From: Candidatus Woesearchaeota archaeon
GTDB taxonomy: Archaea > Nanoarchaeota > Nanoarchaeia > UBA10117 > ARS21
Direction of reading: 5' to 3'
NCBI GenBank assembly: GCA_002686215.1
Contig: NZAU01000089.1
Span: 4,575-12,781, forward strand
Length of the DNA stretch: 8,207 nucleotides
Shown here: in pieces, positions 1-6,213 of the stretch
How positions within the stretch are numbered: the stretch's first letter is position 1
Layout: every line of letters starts with the position of its first letter
Notes under the pieces: generated by a model
Told to the model about the DNA's origin: nothing
The model's input: only the letters and a program-made list of their open reading frames with translations
Databases searched by the model: none
Made by a program: the position numbers and the translations under genes

Positions 1-203
1 TATGAGCTTATAATCATATTCAAATTCTTTTTTGGGTCTTCTTGATGTCTTAATAGATTATCTATTTTTGTAACAATTGTGTAAAGATTGTCCATATCAA
101 AATCATAAGCCATATAAACTGTATTAGTTTCGGTATTCACACCCCACTCTAATTCTTTCATTAGAATAGTGTGTTTGATATTTCTTTCTTCAAGATTAGT
201 CAT
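1..203 (-). CDS. ClpP-like (S14 peptidase family) protein, N-terminal part only
   Basis: Incomplete gene: the start lies inside the window and the 3' end runs off the left edge, leaving 67 complete codons. The start is the ATG at 203-201, preceded by AGGAG at 214-210 with a 6-nt spacer. Residues 28-67 (from NTVYMAYDFDMD to DPKKNLNMIISS) follow the N-terminal ClpP pattern: a short beta strand, then a helix, then a 'DPxKxxxxxINS' strand that in ClpP leads into the Gly-Gly turn. The last two bases (TA) fit a Tyr codon next. The catalytic Ser, His and Asp would lie outside the window, so peptidase activity cannot be judged. It follows gp62 by 9 nt and is the last visible gene of the operon. It occupies the place where T4 has regA, but does not resemble RegA. 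The family call rests on short similarity read by eye; it could be another phage protein. Confidence 0.5.
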   Translation of the reverse strand, partial: MTNLEERNIKHTILMKELEWGVNTETNTVYMAYDFDMDNLYTIVTKIDNLLRHQEDPKKNLNMIISS

Positions 204-209
204 TGTAAA

Positions 210-214
210 CTCCT
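210..214 (-). promoter_or_regulatory. Shine-Dalgarno site of the ClpP-like gene, overlapping the gp62 stop
   Basis: The minus strand reads TAGGAGTTTACAATG. The TAG is the gp62 stop codon and its last two bases begin the AGGAG ribosome binding site. The spacer to the ATG is 6 nt. A ribosome ending gp62 therefore sits on the binding site of the next gene, which suggests coupled translation. Confidence 0.7.
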
Positions 215-692
215 ATTGTAAACTAAATGGTAATTCTTTCCACATCTTTGGCTCTATGCCATATTTCTGTAGAACTTCTCTAATTTCATACATTCCTTGT
301 TCTGTTAGTATAAGTGTTTCTACAGCATTACTTACTTCTGATATAGAACACTCATAATGTTTGGTCATAATTTCAATAAACCATTTTGGTAAATTCATAT
401 CGTTCTTTCCTTTTACGTATCTTAAAAATTGTTTTCCTTTTGGTAAAACATCACAATATATTTTGTAATGTTCTCTTGGTGTTAAGACATCCCAATATTT
501 CTGAACATCATTAACGAAATCAATCCATTCCATCTTCATTGATAGAAAACGATTGACCATATAATCCGAATATGTTTTTTTATCCTCTGTTGAAAGAGTA
601 TCCCAATAATCTGGGTTCTGATATTGCGTTACAGCATTTAAGTGGTCGAATAAACCCTTTTTCTTAATTGTCTGTTTTTTCTTCTTTGACAC
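213..692 (-). CDS. 62: Clamp-loader small subunit, gp62-like
   Basis: 159-residue relative of T4 gp62 (187 residues), the non-ATPase subunit that joins a gp44 tetramer to load the gp45 clamp at primer-template junctions. Recognisable blocks are YSDYMVNRFLSM (41-52, compare YSKFMVENALS in T4) and YKIYCDVLPKGKQFLRYVKG (76-95, compare the VPRGKRYGKWAK block of T4), followed by a helix around TKHYECSISEVSNAVE (110-125). The N-terminus is very Lys-rich (KKKK...KKK). The start is a GTG at 692-690. It is forced: an in-frame TAA lies immediately upstream and the next ATG falls inside the conserved block. No good Shine-Dalgarno site precedes it, and the first 29 nt overlap the end of the zinc-ribbon gene in another frame, so expression probably depends on coupling. 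In T4 genes 44 and 62 are adjacent; here two genes separate them. Confidence 0.85.
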   Translation of the reverse strand: MSKKKKQTIKKKGLFDHLNAVTQYQNPDYWDTLSTEDKKTYSDYMVNRFLSMKMEWIDFVNDVQKYWDVLTPREHYKIYCDVLPKGKQFLRYVKGKNDMNLPKWFIEIMTKHYECSISEVSNAVETLILTEQGMYEIREVLQKYGIEPKMWKELPFSLQ

Positions 693-939
693 TTAGACCA
701 CTACTCTCTAAAAGTTGTTTTGGTACTTGACCACAATTACCACAACTATAAACTTGAACTGGAACCAAACCAGCTTGTCCTGTTGGTGAGACGATAGCTG
801 ATATTTTCTTAATAACAAATGATGTTATAAATAAATAGTTTCCACAATTGTCACATTTCATAGTTTCTTGGTCTTCAAGATTAATTTTTACTTCATTTTT
901 TGGTGCACCTGGAAAAGGTTTCATTGGTTTTGTACTCAT
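664..939 (-). CDS. Small zinc-ribbon protein of unknown function
   Basis: 91 residues with two CxxC knuckles, C29-DN-C32 and C66-GN-C69, separated by 33 residues that look beta-rich. This is the layout of a single four-Cys zinc ribbon. The first 25 residues are Pro/Lys-rich and probably disordered, and the tail (EEKTDN) is acidic. There are no membrane segments or signal peptide. The ATG at 939-937 overlaps the kinase stop as ATGA and has an AGGAG site 7 nt upstream. Its position between the loader genes and its likely coupling to gp62 translation suggest a role in replication or transcription, such as a nucleic-acid or protein adaptor. That is inference from context; I do not recognise a named family. 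Confidence 0.8.
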   Translation of the reverse strand: MSTKPMKPFPGAPKNEVKINLEDQETMKCDNCGNYLFITSFVIKKISAIVSPTGQAGLVPVQVYSCGNCGQVPKQLLESSGLSVKEEKTDN

Positions 940-1721
940 TCTATTTCTCCTATACTAACTGTTGCAACTCCATGTTTTTGTACAACCAATGTCGTACACT
1001 TTTGAGCTAATTCGATACCTTTACTTATATCTTTGGTATCTAAGTAACCACGAACTAAACCTGCTAAAAAGGTATCACCAGCTCCACTTACATCTCTGAC
1101 TGGTACTGATTCAACATCAAATGTTTTACCATTCCATCTACAACCTTTACTACCTAAAGTTACAATAAGTTTTTCTTCAAATCCTTCATCTGATAATAAC
1201 TCATGGTTCTTCTTATACTCTAATTCATTTATTTTTATAAAGTCTGCATTTTCAATCCAAGTACCAAGTTTCTTTTTTGTATCCACAAATACGTTTTTAT
1301 TATTATCACAAATCCACTTAATGTCATCTTCATGTAAAAAACCTTTACAATAATCTGATATAATAATAGCATCAACTTCAACTTTACCACTCATTGATAT
1401 GTAACATTCGTTATTCTGAATTGTTGATAGTAGTATATCATCTATTCTATCACAATAATCGTGTTCATCAACTCTTAGAACCATTTGACCACTACGATTA
1501 TCCACATATCTTTTTTTAACAATACTATTTTTATTGGTGATTGTATGAATACCCATATCTAACGATTCAACATTATTTGAAACATTTCTAGCCATACCAT
1601 CATTTGATTCTTCACGTGTTGGTACAAATACTGGGATAGGAGCTTCTGGACTTATTCTCTCAATGTCACCATAAATAAAAACATCTTTACAACTATCTCC
1701 GACTACTAAGATTCTTTTCAT
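936..1721 (-). CDS. PfkB-family sugar kinase, HldE/RfaE N-terminal type
   Basis: 261-residue ribokinase-like (PfkB) kinase. It best matches the kinase half of HldE/RfaE, which phosphorylates D-glycero-D-manno-heptose 7-phosphate at C1 on the way to ADP-heptose for LPS. Visible landmarks are VVGDSCKDVFIYG (6-18), ISPEAPIPV (23-31, almost the HldE sequence), ISDYCKG (121-127; HldE has LSDYAKG), FVDTKK (145-150; HldE has LIDPKG) and the PfkB signature DVSGAGDTFLAGL (210-222) with the presumed catalytic base D216. It ends GVATVSIGEIE, like the end of the HldE kinase domain. Two oddities: the usual GGAAN motif reads GMARN (42-46), and about 25 residues containing the family's GIDD-type segment are missing after residue 60. 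There is no cytidylyltransferase half. The start ATG overlaps the gp44 stop (ATGA) and has GGGAG 7 nt upstream. The exact sugar substrate is uncertain. Confidence 0.85.
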   Translation of the reverse strand: MKRILVVGDSCKDVFIYGDIERISPEAPIPVFVPTREESNDGMARNVSNNVESLDMGIHTITNKNSIVKKRYVDNRSGQMVLRVDEHDYCDRIDDILLSTIQNNECYISMSGKVEVDAIIISDYCKGFLHEDDIKWICDNNKNVFVDTKKKLGTWIENADFIKINELEYKKNHELLSDEGFEEKLIVTLGSKGCRWNGKTFDVESVPVRDVSGAGDTFLAGLVRGYLDTKDISKGIELAQKCTTLVVQKHGVATVSIGEIE

Positions 1722-2644
1722 TTTACCACTCCCAACAATTCTATTATCATAGACATTGCATTTATTTCTTTATCAACAACAATAGCATCAGATTGTTGAT
1801 ATTTGGCTAAAGTCAAGATACATTGAGCTACATGACCTTTACCCCAATCATCTACCTCATCATATAATAATCTAAACAACTCTGAATAATCTTTTACCTC
1901 ACTATCCAATAACAATTGTCTTATATTCTTGAACGCATTTCTTTTGTCTTGGTTCTTCAAGATATCAAGTACTTTCATCTTATAATCATTCTGAATAATA
2001 CTTGTCTTATCCAATTCAAGATTACCATCAACAGATTGTCTTTGTGCAGAATTTAGAACTCTACGAATATCTGGATAACAACTATTGATAATAAAAGCTA
2101 TATCTTCATTCTTATAACCAACTTTTTCGTTATCGAGTATTTTACCAAGATGTATAGCTACCTCTTTTTTTGATGGTGGTGTTAGATTATACGCCTGACA
2201 TCTACTTTGTATTGGGTCTATAATACGTTCAACAAAATTACAAGTCAAGATAAATCTACAATGATTAGAATATGTTTCCATTATATTACGAAGAGCCGCT
2301 TGACTTGTTGGTGTGATATAATCAACCTCATCAAGTATAACGATTTTCATATTAGCGAAACCAAGAGAACCAGCGAAAGGTCTGATTTTATCTATGACCT
2401 CGACTCTTCTTTCATCAGATGCATTAATGTATAGATATTCACAATCAATGTTCTTAACAAGTAATTTAGCGAGAGTGGTCTTACCTGTACCAGCCTTCCC
2501 ATATAGTAAAAGATGTGGTAAGTCTCCACTCTCTATAGCGTCTTCAATCTTAGTCTTTAGGTGTTTATTACCTATGTAAGATTCGAGACTTGTAGGCCGA
2601 TACTTTTCTACCCATAGAGTGTTTTTATCATTTGTAACTAACAT
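1718..2644 (-). CDS. 44: Clamp-loader large subunit (AAA+ ATPase), gp44
   Basis: 308 residues (T4 gp44 has 319). It is the ATPase that opens gp45 rings and places them on DNA together with gp62. The AAA+ motifs are all present: an N-terminal WVEKYRP (11-17), typical of RFC/gp44 loaders; Walker A GKAGTGKTT (49-57); Walker B VILDEVD (102-108) with the DE pair at D105/E106; sensor 1 Asn in LTCNF (N136); and the SRC motif S147-R148-C149, whose Arg acts in trans as an arginine finger. A helical lid and collar region follow. The ATG is 5 nt after the gp45 stop and lacks a purine-rich binding site, so translation probably relies on reinitiation after gp45. That would keep loader levels below clamp levels. 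The 3' end overlaps the kinase start by 4 nt. Confidence 0.96.
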   Translation of the reverse strand: MLVTNDKNTLWVEKYRPTSLESYIGNKHLKTKIEDAIESGDLPHLLLYGKAGTGKTTLAKLLVKNIDCEYLYINASDERRVEVIDKIRPFAGSLGFANMKIVILDEVDYITPTSQAALRNIMETYSNHCRFILTCNFVERIIDPIQSRCQAYNLTPPSKKEVAIHLGKILDNEKVGYKNEDIAFIINSCYPDIRRVLNSAQRQSVDGNLELDKTSIIQNDYKMKVLDILKNQDKRNAFKNIRQLLLDSEVKDYSELFRLLYDEVDDWGKGHVAQCILTLAKYQQSDAIVVDKEINAMSMIIELLGVVK

Positions 2645-2649
2645 TCAAA

Positions 2650-3402
2650 TTATATAGCTGTACGTGATTGTAAAAAGTAAACTGCTGAATAATCATCAAT
2701 GTTGAAAGACAACTTTACAAGTGGTCTATCTCCACCAACCATTTCAAAAGTACCAGTTTCACATTCTTTATTTACGTTCAATATTTCAGACATAACGTCA
2801 CTATTGAAATAAAATTTATCAACATCAGCATACTTTGTTGTTGTGACTGGTATTTCCAATCTATTAGAATGTGTTGTTCTCCAACCAATACAAACCGAAG
2901 TATTACCATCTTCAGTTAATACTGTAAAGGTATCTATTTCATCCCCAAGTGCTGATTTACCACTTGTAAATTTTTGGATGAAGTTAGAATCCATTGTAAA
3001 AGATACTTCCCACTCTTGTTGAAAAAGAGTCTTCAATATCTCATCACTAGCTTTAGGTACGACACTTGTGTCGTGTAACATATACTTTGCTTTATTACCA
3101 AAATCATCTTTACAATTTACCTCAACCGCTTTCTTCTCACCATCTCTATCAATGTTAGTAACATCAAAAGATATTTCTGAACCAAGTGATTGTAATAAAT
3201 TACTTAACTTTGAAATATCACCAACACCAATAGTAGCTTCTTGCATCGGTGACTTCTCCATTTTCAAAACAACCAAACAATCTTTATTATCTGTTGCTAC
3301 AGCAGAATGGGTATTACCATTATGTGTTGTTATTTGTGTTTGTGTTATTTTGTTTCCAAGACGTATCTTGTCAAGATAGCGAGTAAGTTTCGCTTTTTCC
3401 AT
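2650..3402 (-). CDS. 45: Sliding clamp, gp45 (DNA polymerase processivity factor)
   Basis: About 250 residues, slightly longer than T4 gp45 (228). In T4 the trimeric ring tethers gp43 to DNA and also activates late transcription. Identification rests on the overall gp45-like layout: an N-terminal LTRYLDKI helix, a repeated two-domain strand pattern, FIQKF and SEILNVN helices, and a terminal strand DYSAVYFLQSR. It also rests on its place directly before gp44. Sequence conservation in this family is low, so context carries much of the weight. Two in-frame ATGs are possible. The first (3408) is only 3 nt from the AGGAG at 3416-3412. The second (3402) has a 9-nt spacer and is preferred; the longer form would add Met-Val. 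The gene has the clearest leader in the operon, a strong binding site plus an upstream inverted repeat. Confidence 0.9.
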   Translation of the reverse strand: MEKAKLTRYLDKIRLGNKITQTQITTHNGNTHSAVATDNKDCLVVLKMEKSPMQEATIGVGDISKLSNLLQSLGSEISFDVTNIDRDGEKKAVEVNCKDDFGNKAKYMLHDTSVVPKASDEILKTLFQQEWEVSFTMDSNFIQKFTSGKSALGDEIDTFTVLTEDGNTSVCIGWRTTHSNRLEIPVTTTKYADVDKFYFNSDVMSEILNVNKECETGTFEMVGGDRPLVKLSFNIDDYSAVYFLQSRTAI

Positions 3403-3411
3403 AACCATTTT

Positions 3412-3416
3412 CTCCT
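3412..3416 (-). promoter_or_regulatory. 45: Strong Shine-Dalgarno site of gp45, deciding its start
   Basis: The minus strand reads AGGAGAAAATGGTTATGG. The AGGAG lies 3 nt from one ATG and 9 nt from a second in-frame ATG. Only the second spacing is in the usual range, so the shorter protein beginning MEKAKLTRYL is favoured. The leader differs from gp44, which has no visible binding site. Confidence 0.65.
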
Positions 3417-3426
3417 ATTATTATAT

Positions 3427-3452
3427 GAGTTATATATACATATATATGACTC
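3427..3452 (-). promoter_or_regulatory. AT-rich inverted repeat in the gp45 leader, possible promoter or RNA hairpin
   Basis: Two 12-nt arms (minus strand GAGTCATATATA and TATATATAACTC) pair at 11 of 12 positions around a 2-nt centre. They fill most of the only real gap in the operon, between the glutaredoxin stop and the gp45 binding site. A TTGAAC lies directly upstream (3458-3453) and TATATA follows about 16 nt later, which resembles a sigma-70 promoter overlapping the palindrome. Either a protein-binding operator, an mRNA hairpin or a promoter would fit. AT-rich sequence makes such matches easy, so the function is only inferred. Confidence 0.4.
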
Positions 3453-3463
3453 GTTCAAAACCA

Positions 3464-3715
3464 TCAATTTATTTTTAATAAATCCTTAAATTTTTTCAAT
3501 TGTTCTTGGTTGAACCAACCATTAAAATAATTACCACCAATATTCAGTATTGGATAGGTCAATGTATTAGATTTTGTTTTCTTGTAAAGTTTTTCTTCTA
3601 ATTTTTTGTTCTCAAAAACTCTAACTTCCATAAAATTTACACCATTGTTTTTTAACCAAGTTTTAGCTTCTTTACAATACGGACATTTAGGAATTGTGTA
3701 CAATACTAAAACCAT
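3464..3715 (-). CDS. Glutaredoxin
   Basis: 83-residue single-domain glutaredoxin, normal size for the family. It has an N-terminal strand VLVLYTI, the redox motif C11-P12-Y13-C14 at the start of helix 1, the cis-Pro loop TYPIL (53-57) and a GG turn in IGGNYFNGW (59-67). Such proteins reduce disulfides with glutathione. In T4-like phages they commonly supply electrons to ribonucleotide reductase, supporting dNTP synthesis for replication. No reductase gene is visible here, so that partner is inferred. The ATG at 3715-3713 lies inside the last codons of gp43 (10-nt overlap) and has only a weak purine stretch upstream, which suggests coupling to the polymerase. A gap of about 60 nt follows before gp45. 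Confidence 0.92.
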   Translation of the reverse strand: MVLVLYTIPKCPYCKEAKTWLKNNGVNFMEVRVFENKKLEEKLYKKTKSNTLTYPILNIGGNYFNGWFNQEQLKKFKDLLKIN

Positions 3716-6213
3716 GCGTTTTCATTCTTTACTTGTGGTTCATCCCAATCTAAAGCACCATAAAACATATTTAGTTTTTTGGTCAAAGCTTGTTCATACA
3801 TTTTATCATAGTCAATATATTGTTTTATAAAATCCATTATCTCTTTTGGGTCTTCATAACCCTTGTAAGCAACTACGTCCAACTTCAAAGGATTGTCTTT
3901 TAGATACACCCATCTGATTTTAGAATCACTAACAATTGGTTCATAACTTTTTTTCTTGAAATACTTCAACAAATCATTATAGTATATTGAAGACTTAACG
4001 TGAACTGGTGTACCAGTCATAATAGCTGTTTTTGCACCAACGTTATTGAATCCATCATCTTTTTTTGGTGTGTATTTTTCTATATTCTTTACACCAACTG
4101 GATTAGCTATATCATCTACACTCAATTGTGTTATCTTAGATTTGAAATCTAATATTCGTTCATCAACTTTATCCTTTGGAACATAGTTTAATATATCATC
4201 GAGTACACTCTTTAGTAGATGTTTCATAGCTGGTGGGAAAGTACTTCTAACTGTATCTAAACCTTTTACGTGAACCTTATTTACCTTTACACCATTGTCA
4301 TTGATAATTCTCATCCCATATCTTTTCTTAACAACGAAGAAACCAGCTCTTGCTATAATCTCTTGTTTGATTTCAAATCTATGTTTGACAATATTACAAA
4401 ACTTTTTAGCAAAGTAATCATAAGACTTATTCATATAACCTTGAACTTCTGTAGCTATCTCTGAAATCTTTTGTGTTTTCATAACATCAGAAAGTTCTTG
4501 GTTTGGAAATCTTTTTTCAAGAAGTGGTACGGCTGAATAAAATACCGAATCAGTATCAATGTAGATACAATAATCTTTATCATCTTCAAGTTCTTTATTA
4601 TAGAAATGATTACCAATCTTCTTTGTAAATTTAATCAATGATTGACCAGTCAATGTTGTTGCTTCTGCGTTATCTAAATCATAGAATCTAAAAACCGACA
4701 AACCCAATACACCATATAATGAATTTAAAACAACTTTCTGAATGTATTGTTTTCTATTGAAGTATTGATACTTCTCATCATCACCTTCGTCAGCAAACTT
4801 TTTAGCTAGTTTTCTAAACTCTACCCTTGTATCAAACCATTGTTCCAACAAAGCTGGAATCAAACCTTTTTTATCTGTTTTATATATGATACCATTTGAT
4901 GATATAGAAACTTGATTGTCATTAAAATATTTTTCTAATTCTTCGTGTGTAACTTTACCTTGTTCTTTACCACCCATTTTTACTGTATAGGTTTTTGGTA
5001 CTTTTTTTACATACTCTTCTGGATTCCAACCAACTATCTCACCTATCTTCGTTTCTGGTGATATATTCAACGACATAATAATTGACGGATACATTGATGT
5101 AATATCCAAATCGTAAATCCATTCGTGTCTACCTTTTTGTGGGTCTTGTACATAAGCACCAGAGAACTTGTTCTCTTCAAATAAATCTTTTCTACCATCT
5201 TTCTTTTTATTTGGTGCAACAATACCAAGTTTTTTCAGATAAACTAATACAGCTCCTTCAAGATATCTCGAAGACCACTCTACTTCTTCATATGGTACGT
5301 GACCAACATGAGCAATACCACGACATACATCAATGAAATCTAACTTGTCATTTAACATCTTAACAAGTCTAACGTCATGTACGTTATATTCTACAAACTT
5401 ATCTAAGTCATTGTCATACAAGTCATTTAATGTTCCTTCATACTCAACTTTTTTCTCACCAAGTTCATCTTCTGCTATAGCATCTAATCTATAAGATGTC
5501 TTTTGGGTATATGTAAAATTTTTGTATAGTGATAAATAATCTAATTGAGATAGTCCAGCTATTTTGTATCTGTTTTGATACTCACTCCAATTAACTCTTC
5601 TGATTGGAGACAGACAATCTGCTATTTCAGAACCAAGTACATTTGTAGCTCTATTGTAAAGGTATGGTATATCAAACCTTAGAGTATTCCAACCAGTTAA
5701 TATTGTAGGTCTTAATTGAAGAAACAATGCGTAAAATCTATTTAGTAACTCACCTTCTTCTTGAAAAGCTTCTATCTCAACATCATCTTTTGTTTCAAGA
5801 GTTAGTCTATTCTCTGGGTCAAGTACGAGACAAAAATATTTATTTACTTCACTATCGTAGTAAGCTATTGAAGTTATTTTGTTCTCTGCTTTTTGAACAT
5901 CTGGAAATCCTTGTGTAACCTCAACCTCGATATCAATAATACCAATTCTTATGTTTGTGGATATATCATCTGAATCTGTATACATATCAACAAGTGTTCT
6001 TGTTTCTGGATTTACATCAGACTCCCAAAGATTTTTGGTATTCTTATCCCACTTATATATCTTCTTTAGTTTATCTCCGTAAAGAGATACATAAGTTCCA
6101 TAATTATCTTTTACGTAAGCGTATTTTTTATATGGTAGAACGAGATAACCTTTTTCGTCATCCCAAATGTGTATCTTATTTTTGAAGTTATCATAAAATA
6201 TATTCTGATACAT
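3706..6213 (-). CDS. 43: Family B DNA polymerase with 3'-5' exonuclease, gp43
   Basis: Complete replicative polymerase of 835 residues (T4 has 898). The exonuclease motifs are DIEVE (D94, E96), NTLRFDIPYL (N176, D181) and YNVHD (Y276, D280). The polymerase motifs are A, DITSMYPSII (D370 onward); B, KVVLNSLYG (493-501); and C, YIDTDS (D553, D555). A KKRY is at 629-632. All catalytic residues are present, so both activities are expected. The extreme C-terminus, after NMFYGALDWDEP, ends NENAWF; in T4/RB69 the polymerase C-terminus docks into gp45. The ATG at 6213-6211 shares its A with the TAA stop of the upstream glycosyltransferase (TAATG). A TTG three codons earlier is possible, but MYQNIFYD is the more natural start. 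No separate leader exists, so any operator like the T4 gp43 autoregulatory hairpin would have to lie within the upstream gene. Confidence 0.97.
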   Translation of the reverse strand: MYQNIFYDNFKNKIHIWDDEKGYLVLPYKKYAYVKDNYGTYVSLYGDKLKKIYKWDKNTKNLWESDVNPETRTLVDMYTDSDDISTNIRIGIIDIEVEVTQGFPDVQKAENKITSIAYYDSEVNKYFCLVLDPENRLTLETKDDVEIEAFQEEGELLNRFYALFLQLRPTILTGWNTLRFDIPYLYNRATNVLGSEIADCLSPIRRVNWSEYQNRYKIAGLSQLDYLSLYKNFTYTQKTSYRLDAIAEDELGEKKVEYEGTLNDLYDNDLDKFVEYNVHDVRLVKMLNDKLDFIDVCRGIAHVGHVPYEEVEWSSRYLEGAVLVYLKKLGIVAPNKKKDGRKDLFEENKFSGAYVQDPQKGRHEWIYDLDITSMYPSIIMSLNISPETKIGEIVGWNPEEYVKKVPKTYTVKMGGKEQGKVTHEELEKYFNDNQVSISSNGIIYKTDKKGLIPALLEQWFDTRVEFRKLAKKFADEGDDEKYQYFNRKQYIQKVVLNSLYGVLGLSVFRFYDLDNAEATTLTGQSLIKFTKKIGNHFYNKELEDDKDYCIYIDTDSVFYSAVPLLEKRFPNQELSDVMKTQKISEIATEVQGYMNKSYDYFAKKFCNIVKHRFEIKQEIIARAGFFVVKKRYGMRIINDNGVKVNKVHVKGLDTVRSTFPPAMKHLLKSVLDDILNYVPKDKVDERILDFKSKITQLSVDDIANPVGVKNIEKYTPKKDDGFNNVGAKTAIMTGTPVHVKSSIYYNDLLKYFKKKSYEPIVSDSKIRWVYLKDNPLKLDVVAYKGYEDPKEIMDFIKQYIDYDKMYEQALTKKLNMFYGALDWDEPQVKNENAWF

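Noticed and set aside
169..357. Plus-strand open frames opposite gp62, gp44 and gp43, including this one.
   Set aside because: Their translations show low-complexity, Ser/Leu/Tyr-rich products of reverse-strand coding and no family features.
826..833. Plus-strand TATAAATA, a perfect match to the T4 late-promoter core.
   Set aside because: It lies inside the zinc-ribbon gene and points antisense, with no plus-strand gene behind it. An 8-nt AT match is expected by chance in DNA this AT-rich.
829..839. AAATAAATAGT, repeated at 7685-7695.
   Set aside because: An 11-nt AT-rich repeat in two unrelated settings, one of them inside a gene, is likely chance.
3068..3379. 103-codon plus-strand open frame opposite gp45.
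   Set aside because: It is a shadow of the gp45 frame, lacks recognisable domains and has no binding site. The minus-strand reading fits a known family.
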